A stretch of 64,000 nucleotides of DNA from Thiohalocapsa sp963704155 (GCA_963704155.1 CAVPHF010000032.1:348478-412477), one strand, 5' to 3'; shown: positions 33,762 through 45,931, numbered from the stretch's first letter. Translations and numbers: made by a program. Notes: generated by a model not told the origin, from the sequence alone.

Positions 33762-34595
33762 TCAGCGATTGACCCCAAACGCCAGGCGCACATTGTTGGC
33801 GACCAGGCCGTTGTCCTTTTGCTCGCTCTCGTTGAGATAGAACTCGAGGATGGTCTCGCGGTTCATCAGCATGTCTTCGCTCACGTCTTCGGCGATCTCG
33901 TTGGCATGGCAGAAGACGCTGATATAGGGCGAATCCGGCTCGCGCGGGTCGGTGATCCAGAGGTTGGGCGACAAGGTGTCGAGAAAGCGTAGGAAGCCAT
34001 AGCCCTTGTCCGGGAACCACTTGGTGCAGACACCGCGCACGCAGGCGCCCGGCTTGCCCCACTCGTTGCGCGGCTCATAGGCAATCGGCAGCAGGTCCGG
34101 GATCAGAAAGCCGGACCAGAAGGCGTCGACCTCTTGTTGCAGCTGGCGCGACACGTTCTTGAAGCCGATCAGCTCGACGCGGCAGCCGCGGTTTTGCAAG
34201 GCGCTGACGACTTGTAGAAAATCTCCGTCGCCAGTGACCAGGATCACCTGATCGAGCTTCTCCGCCTGGAGCATGGCGTCCACCGCCATGTCGAGGTCGG
34301 CGTTGGCCTTGGTGGAGACATTGCCGGCCTCGTCGGTGTATCGGCGAACATACTTGACGGTGATCTTCCAACCAAAATCACGCACCATCTGTTGATAGAT
34401 GCGTGATTTCTTCGCGTACTCCACATCCTCACGGGCGCGCTCGGCATCGAAGGCAATATAGGTATTGAGTCGTTGCAGCAATCCGTTATCGCGTCCCGCG
34501 AAGCGCCTGAGCACGTCGTAGCGCATCTGGTATCCACCGTTATAGCGAACATTCTCGGCGTCGACATAGACGCCCACTCTCTGCGTTGAAGGCAA
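33762..34595 (-). CDS. NYN-domain (LabA-like) protein with C-terminal cold-shock-like domain
   Basis: About 277 residues if started at TTG 34595, which has GAAGAGG nine bases upstream; a TTG 48 codons further upstream would add a proline/serine-rich leader. The NYN/PIN-like nuclease domain shows VGVYVDAENVRYNGGY, then NADLDMAVDAML and ILVTGDGDFLQVVSALQ, i.e. all acidic metal-binding positions. The C-terminal part GVCTKWFPDKGYGFLRFLD ... ISVFCHANEI is a cold-shock-type OB fold. Such proteins are thought to act on RNA. Lies upstream of pilB on the same strand. Confidence 0.88.
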   Translation of the reverse strand: MPSTQRVGVYVDAENVRYNGGYQMRYDVLRRFAGRDNGLLQRLNTYIAFDAERAREDVEYAKKSRIYQQMVRDFGWKITVKYVRRYTDEAGNVSTKANADLDMAVDAMLQAEKLDQVILVTGDGDFLQVVSALQNRGCRVELIGFKNVSRQLQQEVDAFWSGFLIPDLLPIAYEPRNEWGKPGACVRGVCTKWFPDKGYGFLRFLDTLSPNLWITDPREPDSPYISVFCHANEIAEDVSEDMLMNRETILEFYLNESEQKDNGLVANNVRLAFGVNR

Positions 34596-34919
34596 GGCAA
34601 TGAACCTCTTCGAGTCAATGGAATCGTAAAACAGTCGCAGTCCTCGGGCACCGTTTGCCGCTCGTGGACTGATGGCCTTGGTGGGCCAACGCTCCGGAGG
34701 AGATGAGGGCAACGAAAGCCGGGGCGGTGGACTGCGCAATCGCTAAAGAACAAGACAGGCGCCAGTCATGATGCGCCGGGGAGGGCAGGTCGTACAACCT
34801 GCATCTGGCCGCGGATTTTCCACCCGGAATCGGGCGGACCATCGCGCTCGGGCAAGGTGTCAAGGGAACGCGGCGGCGGCCTTGGTGCGACCGCCGCCGA
34901 AGGCCCTCGATGCTATTGG

Positions 34920-36866
34920 CTATTGGTTGGCGCGGTTGCCGAGCAGATCTTCCACAACTGTCGGGTCCGCCAGCGTGGAGGTATCGCCCAGCGAGTCCAC
35001 TTCGTTGGCGGCAATCTTGCGCAGGATGCGACGCATGATCTTGCCGGAACGTGTCTTCGGCAGGCCAGGCGCCCACTGAATCAGGTCGATGGTGGCGATT
35101 GGGCCGATCTCGGTACGCACCAGTTTCACCAGATCCTTCTTCAACTCATCGGTCGGTTCGACTCCGGCCATCGGCGTCACATAGGCATAGATGCCCTGGC
35201 CCTTGATGTCGTGCGGATAGCCGACCACGGCCGCCTCGGCGACCGCCTCGTGCAGCACCAGCGCGGATTCGATCTCCGCCGTGCCTAGACGATGCCCCGA
35301 GACGTTCAGCACGTCGTCGATACGGCCGGTGATCCAGTAGTAGCCGTCCTCGTCGCGCCGCGCGCCGTCACCCGAGAAGTAGTAGCCTGGATACTGCTTG
35401 AAGTAGGTGTCGATGAAGCGCTGATGGTCGCCGTATACGGTGCGCATCTGACCTGGCCAGGGTCTTGTGATCACCAGGGCGCCATCGGTCGCGCCGTCCA
35501 ATATCGTGCCCTCCGAGGCATCTACCAGCGCCGGCACCACGCCGAAGAACGGCCTTGTCGCCGATCCGGGCTTTAGCGCTGTCGCACCGGGCAGCGGCGT
35601 GATCAGGTGTCCGCCGGTCTCGGTTTGCCACCAGGTGTCGACGATCGGGCAGCGGCCGTCGCCGACCACGTTGTGATACCACTCCCATGCCTCGGGGTTG
35701 ATCGGCTCGCCCACGGAGCCGAGGATGCGCAGGCTCTTGCGCGAGGTCTTCTTGACCGGCTCCTCGCCGGCGCGCATCAGCGCGCGAATGGCGGTCGGCG
35801 CGGTGTAGAAGGTGGACACGTTGTGCTTGTCGATGACCTGCCAGAAACGCGACATATCCGGATAATTCGGGATGCCCTCGAACATCAGCGAGATGGCGCC
35901 GTTGGCGAGCGGCCCATAGACGATATAGGTGTGTCCGGTTACCCAGCCGACGTCGGCCGTGCACCAGTAGACCTCACCCTCTTGGTAGTCGAAGGTGTAC
36001 ATATGTGTCATGGCCGCGAACACCAGGTAACCGCCGGTGGTGTGCAGCACGCCCTTCGGCTGGCCGGTAGAGCCGGACGTATATAGGATGAACAGCGGGT
36101 CTTCGGCGTCCATCTGCTCCGGCTCGCAGTCGGCGGCAGCCTCGGCCATCGCCTCGTGGTACCAGATGTCGCGGCCCTCGCTCCAGGCGATGTCGCCACC
36201 GGTGCGGCGCACGACGATACAGGTATCGATGCTCGGGCACTCCTCCAGCGCCTTGTCCGCGTTCTTCTTCAGCGGCACGTTACGACCCCCGCGCACGCTC
36301 TCATCGGAGGTAATCAGCAGCCGGCATTCGGAGTCCTGGATGCGGTCGCGCAGCGAATCGGGTGAAAAGCCGCCAAACACGATGGAGTGCACGGCGCCGA
36401 TACGCGTGCACGCCAGCATGGCGACGGAGGCTTCCGGAATCATCGGCAGATAAATGCAGACGCGATCGCCCTTCTTGACGCCGCGTGACTTCATCACGTT
36501 CGCCAGCTTGCAGACCTCGGCGTGCAGCTCGCGATAGGTCAGCTTACGGTCTTCCTCGGGGTTGTCTCCTTCCCAGATGATGGCGGTCTGATCACCGCGG
36601 GTGTCCAGGTGCCGATCAAGACAATTGTAGGAGACGTTGAGCTTGCCACCTTCGAACCAGCGGATGTGCACGTCCTCCGGTCCGAAGTTGTAGTCCATCA
36701 CCTTGTCCCACTTTTTGTACCAGGTCACGAACTTATCGGCATACTCGGCCCAGAACGCCTCCGGGTCTTCGACCGAGCGCTGGTACATGCTGCGATAGGT
36801 CTCCTCATCGATGTGCGCCTTTGCGGCAATCTCGGCAGGGACCTCGTAGATCTTTGACTCGGACAT
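34920..36866 (-). CDS. acs: acetyl-CoA synthetase
   Basis: 648 residues, normal length for Acs. Motifs: FILYTSGSTGQPKGVLHTTG (P-loop), VDTWWQTETGGHLITPLPG, YYFSGDGARRDEDGYYWITG and the regulatory lysine in PKTRSGKIMRRILRKIA. It converts acetate, ATP and CoA to acetyl-CoA. The start has GGAGACACACC upstream. It is monocistronic as far as the window shows. Confidence 0.97.
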   Translation of the reverse strand: MSESKIYEVPAEIAAKAHIDEETYRSMYQRSVEDPEAFWAEYADKFVTWYKKWDKVMDYNFGPEDVHIRWFEGGKLNVSYNCLDRHLDTRGDQTAIIWEGDNPEEDRKLTYRELHAEVCKLANVMKSRGVKKGDRVCIYLPMIPEASVAMLACTRIGAVHSIVFGGFSPDSLRDRIQDSECRLLITSDESVRGGRNVPLKKNADKALEECPSIDTCIVVRRTGGDIAWSEGRDIWYHEAMAEAAADCEPEQMDAEDPLFILYTSGSTGQPKGVLHTTGGYLVFAAMTHMYTFDYQEGEVYWCTADVGWVTGHTYIVYGPLANGAISLMFEGIPNYPDMSRFWQVIDKHNVSTFYTAPTAIRALMRAGEEPVKKTSRKSLRILGSVGEPINPEAWEWYHNVVGDGRCPIVDTWWQTETGGHLITPLPGATALKPGSATRPFFGVVPALVDASEGTILDGATDGALVITRPWPGQMRTVYGDHQRFIDTYFKQYPGYYFSGDGARRDEDGYYWITGRIDDVLNVSGHRLGTAEIESALVLHEAVAEAAVVGYPHDIKGQGIYAYVTPMAGVEPTDELKKDLVKLVRTEIGPIATIDLIQWAPGLPKTRSGKIMRRILRKIAANEVDSLGDTSTLADPTVVEDLLGNRANQ

Positions 36867-37105
36867 GGTGTGTCTCCTCGATGGTAGCGGTGTGGCTTTG
36901 TGGATTGGGGCTTCCTTGCCGAAAGAAGGAGGGTTCTGGCCTAAACTTCGAAGTCTAAACCCTCGACTGCCGACCCGCTACCATACCGGAGCATGCGGCT
37001 GCCAATATTGAGCGTCGTCATTTTTGTGCGGCCGCAACCCTACCTCTGGGCAGGTTATCCCGGCCTTTGCGGCCTGGCGCCGCGCAGGAAGCATGGACTA
37101 TGGAA

Positions 37106-37969
37106 TCACCCTTTGGCGGTGTCGGACGCCGGCAGCGTGCGTCCGCTGAGGAGTTCGTAGACCTCGCGGCCAGCGCTGAGATCGTGGCAGCGTAGGATCG
37201 CGGCGCGGCCGGGTGTGCTCGGGTCCGGTTGCACTCGGACCCCGGCCCTCTCCGCTGTTTTAATAGTGGCGTCGCTCAAGTCGGCGTCACCGAACACCGA
37301 TATCACGTAACCACCGGGGATCGGCGGCGGTGCTTGAAAATGCCCGTCGTCGACGAGTGCCACCCAGGCCGATAAAAACGCCGGGCCGTAGAGATCGAAA
37401 AAGCCATTCGATCCGCGCAGATGGGCCTCGATGGGCCGCCCGCCGATCAACTCCATGTTGCATAGACCGGTGTAGCCGGCCAGATGCTCGGCCACCCAAT
37501 CCTGTATCCAGTGCTCTAGCTCCGGAAGCGCGGCGCCGACATGCCAGAAAACCGGTCGCTCGGCGTCCTTCGCATCGGATGCGCAGGTGTGGGCAAACCA
37601 GACCGCCTTGCCGTCCTGCACCAGGCAATCGCTGCTGCTGTGCCGGCCCGTCAAGCGTTCACACCAGAAATAGCCTGGTTCCGCAGGCACCGAGCCGGCG
37701 CCTATCGCGCGTGCACCGAGGCCCATGCCCGCCAGGTTGGTCATTGGTTTGACGAACAGCTCGGTCTCTGGGCTGATGCCGTAGTCCGCTGGATCGACAC
37801 CGCAGGGTGCCGCCCGTAAGCCGGCGCCCAACGCCAGCCTCAGCTTGTCATACACCTGCCTGTGGCGCGGGTTCAAACGCCAGGCGGCGGCGTCGCTGAC
37901 GGCGACATCGCGACCTGGCTCCGGCTGAAATAGATGCCTGCGCTCGGGCAGGACGCCGATGAAGGGCAT
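37106..37969 (-). CDS. uncharacterised ATP-grasp-like protein
   Basis: 287 residues, no signal peptide. Segments ETELFVKPMTNLAGMGLGA, then GYFWCERLTGRHSSSDCLV and LCNMELIGGRPIEAHLRGSN are laid out like an ATP-grasp core: a lysine strand, a Gly-rich loop, and a late strand with Glu plus EAHLRGSN for metal. No named family fits, so substrate is open. It lies between acs and a molybdopterin oxidoreductase gene, all on the minus strand, 91 bases from the latter. Confidence 0.55.
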   Translation of the reverse strand: MPFIGVLPERRHLFQPEPGRDVAVSDAAAWRLNPRHRQVYDKLRLALGAGLRAAPCGVDPADYGISPETELFVKPMTNLAGMGLGARAIGAGSVPAEPGYFWCERLTGRHSSSDCLVQDGKAVWFAHTCASDAKDAERPVFWHVGAALPELEHWIQDWVAEHLAGYTGLCNMELIGGRPIEAHLRGSNGFFDLYGPAFLSAWVALVDDGHFQAPPPIPGGYVISVFGDADLSDATIKTAERAGVRVQPDPSTPGRAAILRCHDLSAGREVYELLSGRTLPASDTAKG

Positions 37970-38060
37970 GAGGAGAGGAGCGAGGAGCTAGGTTAGGAAA
38001 TTTCGATTGTTGTGCGGGTACATGGGAAGCCGACGTGTTCCGGTCCGTCGTCTGCATGCG

Positions 38061-40157
38061 TCAGCTGGCCTCGGCGGTCGCGTCGACCCGCTCCACTTGG
38101 CATAGGCCGGACTTGAACGGCGGGAAGCCGCTGATTGGGTCCAGGTGGCGGTCGTCGGTCAGCTCATTGATGTTGGCATGATTCCAGCCGTGGGCGCAGT
38201 GTACGACACCGGGCTTGACCTGATCGGTGACGCGGGCGGTGAACAGCACCGCGCCGCGCGGAGAACTCACCCGCACGGCCTCGCCATCCACAATGCCGCG
38301 CGTTTCGGCATCGACGGGGTGGATCTCCACCAGCGGCTCCGGTACGGCACGGCGCATGCGCTCGATGTACTGATGCTGGGAGTGCGTCATAAACTTGTTT
38401 CGCGCCCCACTGGTGAGCACGAGCGGGTAGTCGCGCGCCAGGTCGGGCGTCGACACCGGGCTCTCGGCGGGCTCGCAATAGACTGGGAGGCCGTCGTGGC
38501 CGGCCGCCCGCAGGTCCGACGAGTCGAACTCCACCTTGCCGCTGGCGGTCTTGAAGCCGTTCAGCCGATACAGGCGGTCGGCGTCGAGAAAACCGTGATC
38601 GACGAGGTCATCGATCGCCTTGGCAAACACGGTCACGCCATCCGGATTGTTGTACACCTCGTCTCGGATCTCGTCTGGAATCCCTTCTGCGGCCTCGGCC
38701 CAGGATGCCTCCAGATCGCCGTGCCAGAACTGCTCGGCCATGCCGAGACGCACGCCCAGCTCGAGGAATACCTCGCCGTCCGGGCGCGCCTCGCCCTTCG
38801 GCGCCACCGCGGCGCGGCGGTAGCGCAGCTGTCCTTGGTAGGCGCAGCCGGGGTAGGCAATCAGTGCCGGGCGCTCCAAATTGGTCGCGGCAGGCAGCAC
38901 GATGTCGGCCATACGTGTGGCAGGGTTGTGGAAGAAGTCCGAGGCGGCGAAGAAGTCCAGTGCCCCTAGCGCCTCCTCCACGCGCTTCGAGTTCGGCCAC
39001 ATGGCGGTGTTGACGCCCATCGCCAACAGCGCCTTGATGCGCTGCGGCTTGCCGTCGAGGATGCAGTCGGGCAGCAGCATGCTCTGTGCCGCCGGCCAGT
39101 AGCGGGTCCAGATGGGGAATACTTCATCGCCGACGCGTGGCGGCAGGTTCTTTACGCAATGGTCGAACAGCTCGATTGGCTTTGGCAGCACCTTGTCGTT
39201 GAAGAAACGGTTGCCGCCCTCGCGGTCGAGGTTGCCGGTCACCGCGGACAGCAGAATCAGGGCGCGGTGATTCTGAAAACCGTTGCTGTGCTGCACCGTT
39301 GCGGTGGGTGAGAGCATGATCTGTGCCGGGCGGCTGCACGCAAACAGCTCCGCCGCGGTGAGCAGATCGGCCTCATCAATGCCGCAGATCTCGGCAACCC
39401 GCGTCGGCGGGAACTGCCGCACGTAGTCGCGGAAGGCGTCGACACCGTTGCCCCATTGATCCAGGAAGGCCTGATCCTGCCAGTGATTGGCGAAGATCAG
39501 ATGGTGAAAACCCAACGCCAAGGCGCCGTCCGTGCCCGGGCGAATCTGCAGGTGCACGTCGGCCTGTTCCGCCAGCGGGGTGCGGCGCGGATCCACGACC
39601 ACCAGCCGCTTGCCCGCTCGGGCGCGGGCGAGCGGATGCGCATGAAAGGGTGGGATCGAGCCAAGCGGGTTGGTCGACCACACCAGCAGGCAGCGCGTGT
39701 TGTTCGAGGCCACCGTCGACGTGGTCTTGACCTTGTATCCGAAGGTGAGCTTCTCGGCCACCATGGTGGCCGAGAAGCAGCAGCCGCTCTCGGTCATGTA
39801 GTTGGGCGAGCCGAATGCGTGTGCCAGACGCTGCAGTTGTGGGCGCGCCTCCTTGGTGTAGCCGGCAAAAAAGGCCACCGCCGGTGCGCCATGTTGGTCG
39901 CGCGTCCTGCTCAACTGCTCCGCGATGGTGCCGAGCGCCTCGTCCCAACTGATGCGCTCGAAGCGTCCGCTGCCGCGCGCTCCGCTGCGCCGCAGCGGGT
40001 ACAGCAAGCGGTCCGGGTGATTGCGTCGGTCGAGTTGCACATAACAGCGCGGACAGTCCGGACCATCGATCTTGATCGGCTCGCTGCCGGCGTCCAGCGT
40101 GACGTCGATCGCGCAGTTTGCATCGCACTCATAACAGGTGCTCTTTACAGTCGTCAT
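38061..40157 (-). CDS. molybdopterin-dependent oxidoreductase, [4Fe-4S]-containing
   Basis: 698 residues of the DMSO-reductase superfamily. The N terminus has C-x2-C-x3-C (CYECDANC) with a fourth Cys in DCPRC for a [4Fe-4S] cluster. SGCCFSATMVAEKLTFGYK sits where the Mo/W ligand is usually found, so Cys ligation is likely. LVWSTNPLGSIPP, VVDPRRTPLAEQADVHLQIRPGTDGALALG and the C-terminal domain (LVLTSGARNKFMTHSQHQY) bind the pterin cofactors. No twin-arginine leader, so it is cytoplasmic. There is no electron-transfer subunit beside it. Formate dehydrogenase-like or sulfur/arsenic substrates are possible. Confidence 0.88.
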   Translation of the reverse strand: MTTVKSTCYECDANCAIDVTLDAGSEPIKIDGPDCPRCYVQLDRRNHPDRLLYPLRRSGARGSGRFERISWDEALGTIAEQLSRTRDQHGAPAVAFFAGYTKEARPQLQRLAHAFGSPNYMTESGCCFSATMVAEKLTFGYKVKTTSTVASNNTRCLLVWSTNPLGSIPPFHAHPLARARAGKRLVVVDPRRTPLAEQADVHLQIRPGTDGALALGFHHLIFANHWQDQAFLDQWGNGVDAFRDYVRQFPPTRVAEICGIDEADLLTAAELFACSRPAQIMLSPTATVQHSNGFQNHRALILLSAVTGNLDREGGNRFFNDKVLPKPIELFDHCVKNLPPRVGDEVFPIWTRYWPAAQSMLLPDCILDGKPQRIKALLAMGVNTAMWPNSKRVEEALGALDFFAASDFFHNPATRMADIVLPAATNLERPALIAYPGCAYQGQLRYRRAAVAPKGEARPDGEVFLELGVRLGMAEQFWHGDLEASWAEAAEGIPDEIRDEVYNNPDGVTVFAKAIDDLVDHGFLDADRLYRLNGFKTASGKVEFDSSDLRAAGHDGLPVYCEPAESPVSTPDLARDYPLVLTSGARNKFMTHSQHQYIERMRRAVPEPLVEIHPVDAETRGIVDGEAVRVSSPRGAVLFTARVTDQVKPGVVHCAHGWNHANINELTDDRHLDPISGFPPFKSGLCQVERVDATAEAS

Positions 40158-40214
40158 TCTCAGGATCTCTCAGACGCAAGGCTGCCGGTGAAAATGCAAT
40201 TACCGCGCCGGATT

Positions 40215-41102
40215 TCAAGCCGACGCGCGCAGCCGCCGCATGATGCGCTGTAGATCCTGCCAGCCCTTGGCCTTGTCGGCCGTCGAGTGCGGGCGGAGAT
40301 AATAAGACGGGTGATAGGTGACGATCAGTGGGGTCGGTTCGGAGCCGTCGCTTGGTCGGTACGCATGCACGCGCCCGCGCAGGCGCCCGACCGACTCGGT
40401 GGTGTCGAGCAGATTGCTGGCCGAGACGCCGCCGAGGCTGACCAGCAGCCTGGGCCGCACCAGCGCGATCTGCCTGGCCAGGAAGGCGCGGCAGGCGCTG
40501 GCCTCGTCGGGGTTGGGGTTGCGATTGTTCGGCGGGCGGCACTTGACGACGTTGGCGATATAGACCTGCTCGCGGTCAAGTTCCATCGCCGTCAGCATCC
40601 GGTTCAGCAACTGGCCGGCACGGCCGACGAAGGGCTCGCCGCGCATGTCCTCGTCATGGCCGGGGCCTTCCCCAATCAACATCAGCTCAGCGTTCGGATC
40701 GCCGACGCCGAACACCGTGTTGTTGCGCCGCTCACACAGCCGGCATGCGCGGCAGCCCGCCACGCTGGCCTCTAGTGTTGGCCAGTCCATGCCGTCAACC
40801 GCGTTAGCGTTTGCCGACGGCGCCGGCACCGCCGTCTGTGCGGATGCGTCCAGAGGTGCGGCCCTGTCGACCAGGACGGGCGGCTGATCGGTCGGCTGAT
40901 CAGTTGGCGTTGTCCGCGCCGCGGCGACGCACGGCGTTGCCGGCTCGCCGGCGGCCTTCGCGGATGCCTCCTGCGCCGCCAGGTCGCGATTCAACGGCTC
41001 AGCCCCAGGCTGCTTTCCGTCCGCGGCAACCTCCGCCGAGCGCAGGCGCCAGACGCTGACACCCATGGCCGCCAAGTACTGCAAACGGCGCGCTTCATCC
41101 AT
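40215..41102 (-). CDS. family 4 uracil-DNA glycosylase
   Basis: 295 residues from ATG 41102. The first 120 are a variable Ala/Pro-rich leader. The catalytic part has CRACRLCERR with two cluster Cys, then LIGEGPGHDEDMRGEPFVGRAG (motif 1), VKCRPPNNRNPNPDEASACR (two more Cys) and VTYHPSYYLR (motif with His). This is the thermophile-type Fe-S UDG (TIGR00758), which excises uracil from DNA. The spacing to neighbours gives no operon evidence. Confidence 0.93.
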   Translation of the reverse strand: MDEARRLQYLAAMGVSVWRLRSAEVAADGKQPGAEPLNRDLAAQEASAKAAGEPATPCVAAARTTPTDQPTDQPPVLVDRAAPLDASAQTAVPAPSANANAVDGMDWPTLEASVAGCRACRLCERRNNTVFGVGDPNAELMLIGEGPGHDEDMRGEPFVGRAGQLLNRMLTAMELDREQVYIANVVKCRPPNNRNPNPDEASACRAFLARQIALVRPRLLVSLGGVSASNLLDTTESVGRLRGRVHAYRPSDGSEPTPLIVTYHPSYYLRPHSTADKAKGWQDLQRIMRRLRASA

Positions 41103-41195
41103 CCGACTCAAGCCTCTCCCGCTGCCCCGCCGGGCGGTTCCGCGCGCCGAAAACCGAACTGCCGCGGCTCATTGCTCGGCCCGCGGCGCTTCCCG

Positions 41196-42746
41196 TCAAA
41201 CATCCCCAATCTGCGGATGCGCGCGCTCCCGCGGCTGCATGATCTTGTTCACGGCGTTGATGTAGGCCTTGGCGGACGCGATGACGATGTCGGTATCGGC
41301 GCCGGCGCCGTTGACGATGTGCCCGCCACGCTCCAGTCGCACCGTGACCTCGCCCTGGGCGTCGGTGCCGCTGGTGATGGCGTTGACCGAGTAGAGCTTC
41401 AGCGTGGTGCCGCTGTTCACAATGGACTCGATGGCGCGGAAGGTGGCGTCCACCGGGCCGCCGCCGAGGGAGACCCCAGGCTCCTCCTCGCCGTCGACGC
41501 TGAGCACCACCTCGGCGCGCGGCGTCTCTCCAGTCTCTGAGCAGACCTTCATCGACACCAGCTTGACGCGCTCGTTGGCGGCGTCCAGCGTGGCGATGGT
41601 CACCAGCGCCTGCAGGTCCTCGTCGAAGATCTCGTGCTTCTTGTCTGCCAGGTCCTTGAAGCGGCTGAAGGCGGCGTTGAGTTCCTCCTCGCTGTCGAAG
41701 GCGATGCCCAGTTCCTGCAAGCGTGCGCGAAAGGCGTTGCGGCCCGAGTGCTTGCCCAGCACCATGCGGTTCTCGCTCCAGCCGACGTCCTGCGCGCGCA
41801 TGATCTCGTAGGTCTCGCGGTGCTTGAGCACGCCGTCCTGGTGGATGCCGGACTCGTGCGCAAAGGCGTTGGCGCCGACGATGGCCTTGTTCGGCTGCAC
41901 CGCGAAACCGGTGATGCCCGAGACCAGCCGCGAGCAGCTGACGATCTGTGTCGTGTCCAGCCCGGTGTCGCAGTCGAACAGATCCTGTCGCGTGCGAACG
42001 GCCATCACGATCTCCTCCAGCGCCGCGTTACCGGCGCGCTCGCCGAGGCCGTTGATGGTGCACTCCACCTGCCGCGCGCCGTTACGCACGGCCGCCAGCG
42101 AGTTGGCCACGGCCAGGCCCAGGTCGTTGTGGCAGTGCACCGAGAACACCGCCTTGTCGGCGTTCGGGATGCGCTCGCGCAACTGCGAGATCAGGCTGCC
42201 GAACTGGTGCGGCACCGCATAGCCGACGGTGTCCGGAATGTTCAGCGTCCGCGCCCCAGCGTCGATGACCGCCTCCAACACCCGGCACAGAAAGTCGATC
42301 TCGGAACGGCCGGCATCCTCCGGAGAGAACTCCACATCGTCGGTGAATTGGCGCGCGCGGCGCACCGCATGCACCGCCTGCTCGACCACCTGATCCGGGC
42401 TCATCTTGAGCTTCTTCTGCATGTGGATCGGCGAGGTGGCGATGAAGGTGTGGATGCGCCCCGAGTTGGCGTTCTTCAGCGCCTCGCCGGCACGGTCGAT
42501 GTCCTTGTCCAGCGCCCGCGCCAGACCGCACACGGTGCTGTCCTTGACGCTCTCCGCCACGGCCTTCACGGATTCGAAGTCGCCCTGGCTCGCAATCGGG
42601 AAGCCGGCCTCGATCACGTCCACGCGCAGTTTTTCCAGCGCCTTTCCGATGCGCACCTTCTCGTCGCGGGTCATGGATGCGCCGGGACTCTGCTCGCCGT
42701 CGCGCAGCGTGGTGTCGAAGATGATCAGGCGGTCTTTGGTACTCAT
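41196..42746 (-). CDS. leuA: 2-isopropylmalate synthase
   Basis: 516 residues from ATG 42746. The TIM-barrel HMGL-like domain starts LIIFDTTLRDGEQSPGASM; later VHCHNDLGLAVANSLAA carries metal-binding His residues and GERAGNAALEEIVMA is a standard block. The C-terminal LeuA allosteric domain (about 390-516) with GGGPVDATFRAIESI binds leucine. It condenses 2-oxoisovalerate and acetyl-CoA, the first committed step to leucine. No other leu genes are nearby. Confidence 0.97.
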   Translation of the reverse strand: MSTKDRLIIFDTTLRDGEQSPGASMTRDEKVRIGKALEKLRVDVIEAGFPIASQGDFESVKAVAESVKDSTVCGLARALDKDIDRAGEALKNANSGRIHTFIATSPIHMQKKLKMSPDQVVEQAVHAVRRARQFTDDVEFSPEDAGRSEIDFLCRVLEAVIDAGARTLNIPDTVGYAVPHQFGSLISQLRERIPNADKAVFSVHCHNDLGLAVANSLAAVRNGARQVECTINGLGERAGNAALEEIVMAVRTRQDLFDCDTGLDTTQIVSCSRLVSGITGFAVQPNKAIVGANAFAHESGIHQDGVLKHRETYEIMRAQDVGWSENRMVLGKHSGRNAFRARLQELGIAFDSEEELNAAFSRFKDLADKKHEIFDEDLQALVTIATLDAANERVKLVSMKVCSETGETPRAEVVLSVDGEEEPGVSLGGGPVDATFRAIESIVNSGTTLKLYSVNAITSGTDAQGEVTVRLERGGHIVNGAGADTDIVIASAKAYINAVNKIMQPRERAHPQIGDV

Positions 42747-43058
42747 TGGGGCGTGCTCGTGCTGGCGTCGTGTCTCTGCGGTGTGGCGGCATCGGCGGGC
42801 GGCTTCTTTCCTGCCGCCGCCTGTCCTGCACACTGCGCAGTTTTAACACGAACGCGCCCGGATGCCACGTCGCGGCGTTGGGCGGGGACAGCATCGACTG
42901 GACTCGCCTCCTGCTTGGGGTCAGGAAGGCCATTCCTGGCACTTCTAGCCGGATGGGACGGCATCGGTCCCGATCGCTGCCCCGGTATACGATTACGTGT
43001 AGAGGTCGAGCAAAATCGTCTAACCTTGGGTTTTCGACGTCCGAGAGATGACTGGCCG
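42747..43058. other. divergent leuA / Uma2 intergenic region (312 bp)
   Basis: Holds the promoters of both divergent genes. A G+C-rich potential stem (GGGCGGC ... GCCGCC, near 42798) lies in the leuA leader; I found no obvious leucine-rich leader peptide. Confidence 0.35.
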
Positions 43059-43619
43059 ATGGAAGCCCTCAAGCTAAAAACCCTTGACGACTTGTTGCTT
43101 GAGCCCGACGAACGCGTCGAGCTGATCGACGGCGAGATCGTGCGTCGGCCGATGGCGCGATCGGAGCACAGCATGGTGCAGGGGAGCACCGCTATCGAGC
43201 TCGGCAGCTTCAGCCGGACCGCCGGCCCGAGCGGCTGGTGGATACTCACCGAGGTCAGTGTCAGCTACGAGCTGCATCAGTGTCCGAGCCACGACATCGC
43301 CGGCTGGCGAAAGGAGCGCATGCCGGAGCGCCCGCGCGGTGTGATCGATGTGCCGCCGGATTGGGTTTGCGAGATCGTCTCGCCGGGCCATGAGCGTAAG
43401 GACACGCTGAAAATCTTTCTGTTGCTGCAACGGCATAGGGTGCCGTTCTACTGGCTGATCTGGCCCGAGGATCGGACGTTGATCGCGCATCGGCTCGAGG
43501 ACAGCGGCTATCGGGTAATCAAAACGATAACAGGGGCGTCGATCGCCGAGGACCCGCGGGCACGCATCCCCCCGTTCGACGCGGTTGAGCTGGATGTGAG
43601 TTACATCCTGGGGGATTGA
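43059..43619 (+). CDS. Uma2-family (DUF820) putative endonuclease
   Basis: 186 residues from ATG 43059. The DUF820 restriction-endonuclease-like fold is shown by ERVELIDGEIVRRPMARSEH, PPDWVCEIVSPGHERKDTL and FYWLIWPEDRTLIAHRLE, with the D/E-xK-type catalytic residues in EIVSP and the following Lys-bearing segment. Uma2 proteins are abundant in cyanobacteria and some purple bacteria, often without assigned function. It is monocistronic and divergent from leuA. Confidence 0.9.
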   Translation: MEALKLKTLDDLLLEPDERVELIDGEIVRRPMARSEHSMVQGSTAIELGSFSRTAGPSGWWILTEVSVSYELHQCPSHDIAGWRKERMPERPRGVIDVPPDWVCEIVSPGHERKDTLKIFLLLQRHRVPFYWLIWPEDRTLIAHRLEDSGYRVIKTITGASIAEDPRARIPPFDAVELDVSYILGD

Positions 43620-43823
43620 CCGCCGCGTTCGTTGGCCTGCCGTGGCCGCGGCTTGCAGCTCCGGCGCGAGGAACGCCGGTTGTCGAGCCGGCGCGTCGGG
43701 CAGGGGGCTTGATGAAGACGTTCTCGGCTTGCCGTCTGCTGAGTGATTAGCCGAGACGATCACGCGCTGACTGAAACGTCAGCGCTACCAGGAGGCGCTC
43801 CCAGAGGGCGCGCCCAGTCGGCG

Positions 43824-45773
<1,950 letters not shown>

Positions 45774-45931
45774 GGGTTTAGGTCACCTGTGGCGTTGTCG
45801 GTTCCAGAATCGATAGGGCGGCGCGAATCCGTCGTTCGCGGTCGCGCGCCAGCCGTTACAATTTGAGGCCTCGGGCTTTGTCGGCGCCACGTCGATCGAG
45901 GCAAACCAGTCAGATTTCAAGGGTTATGTAG

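Noticed and set aside
41634..43058. Long plus-strand extension upstream of the Uma2 gene
   Set aside because: It is antisense to leuA; Uma2 homology begins only at 43059.
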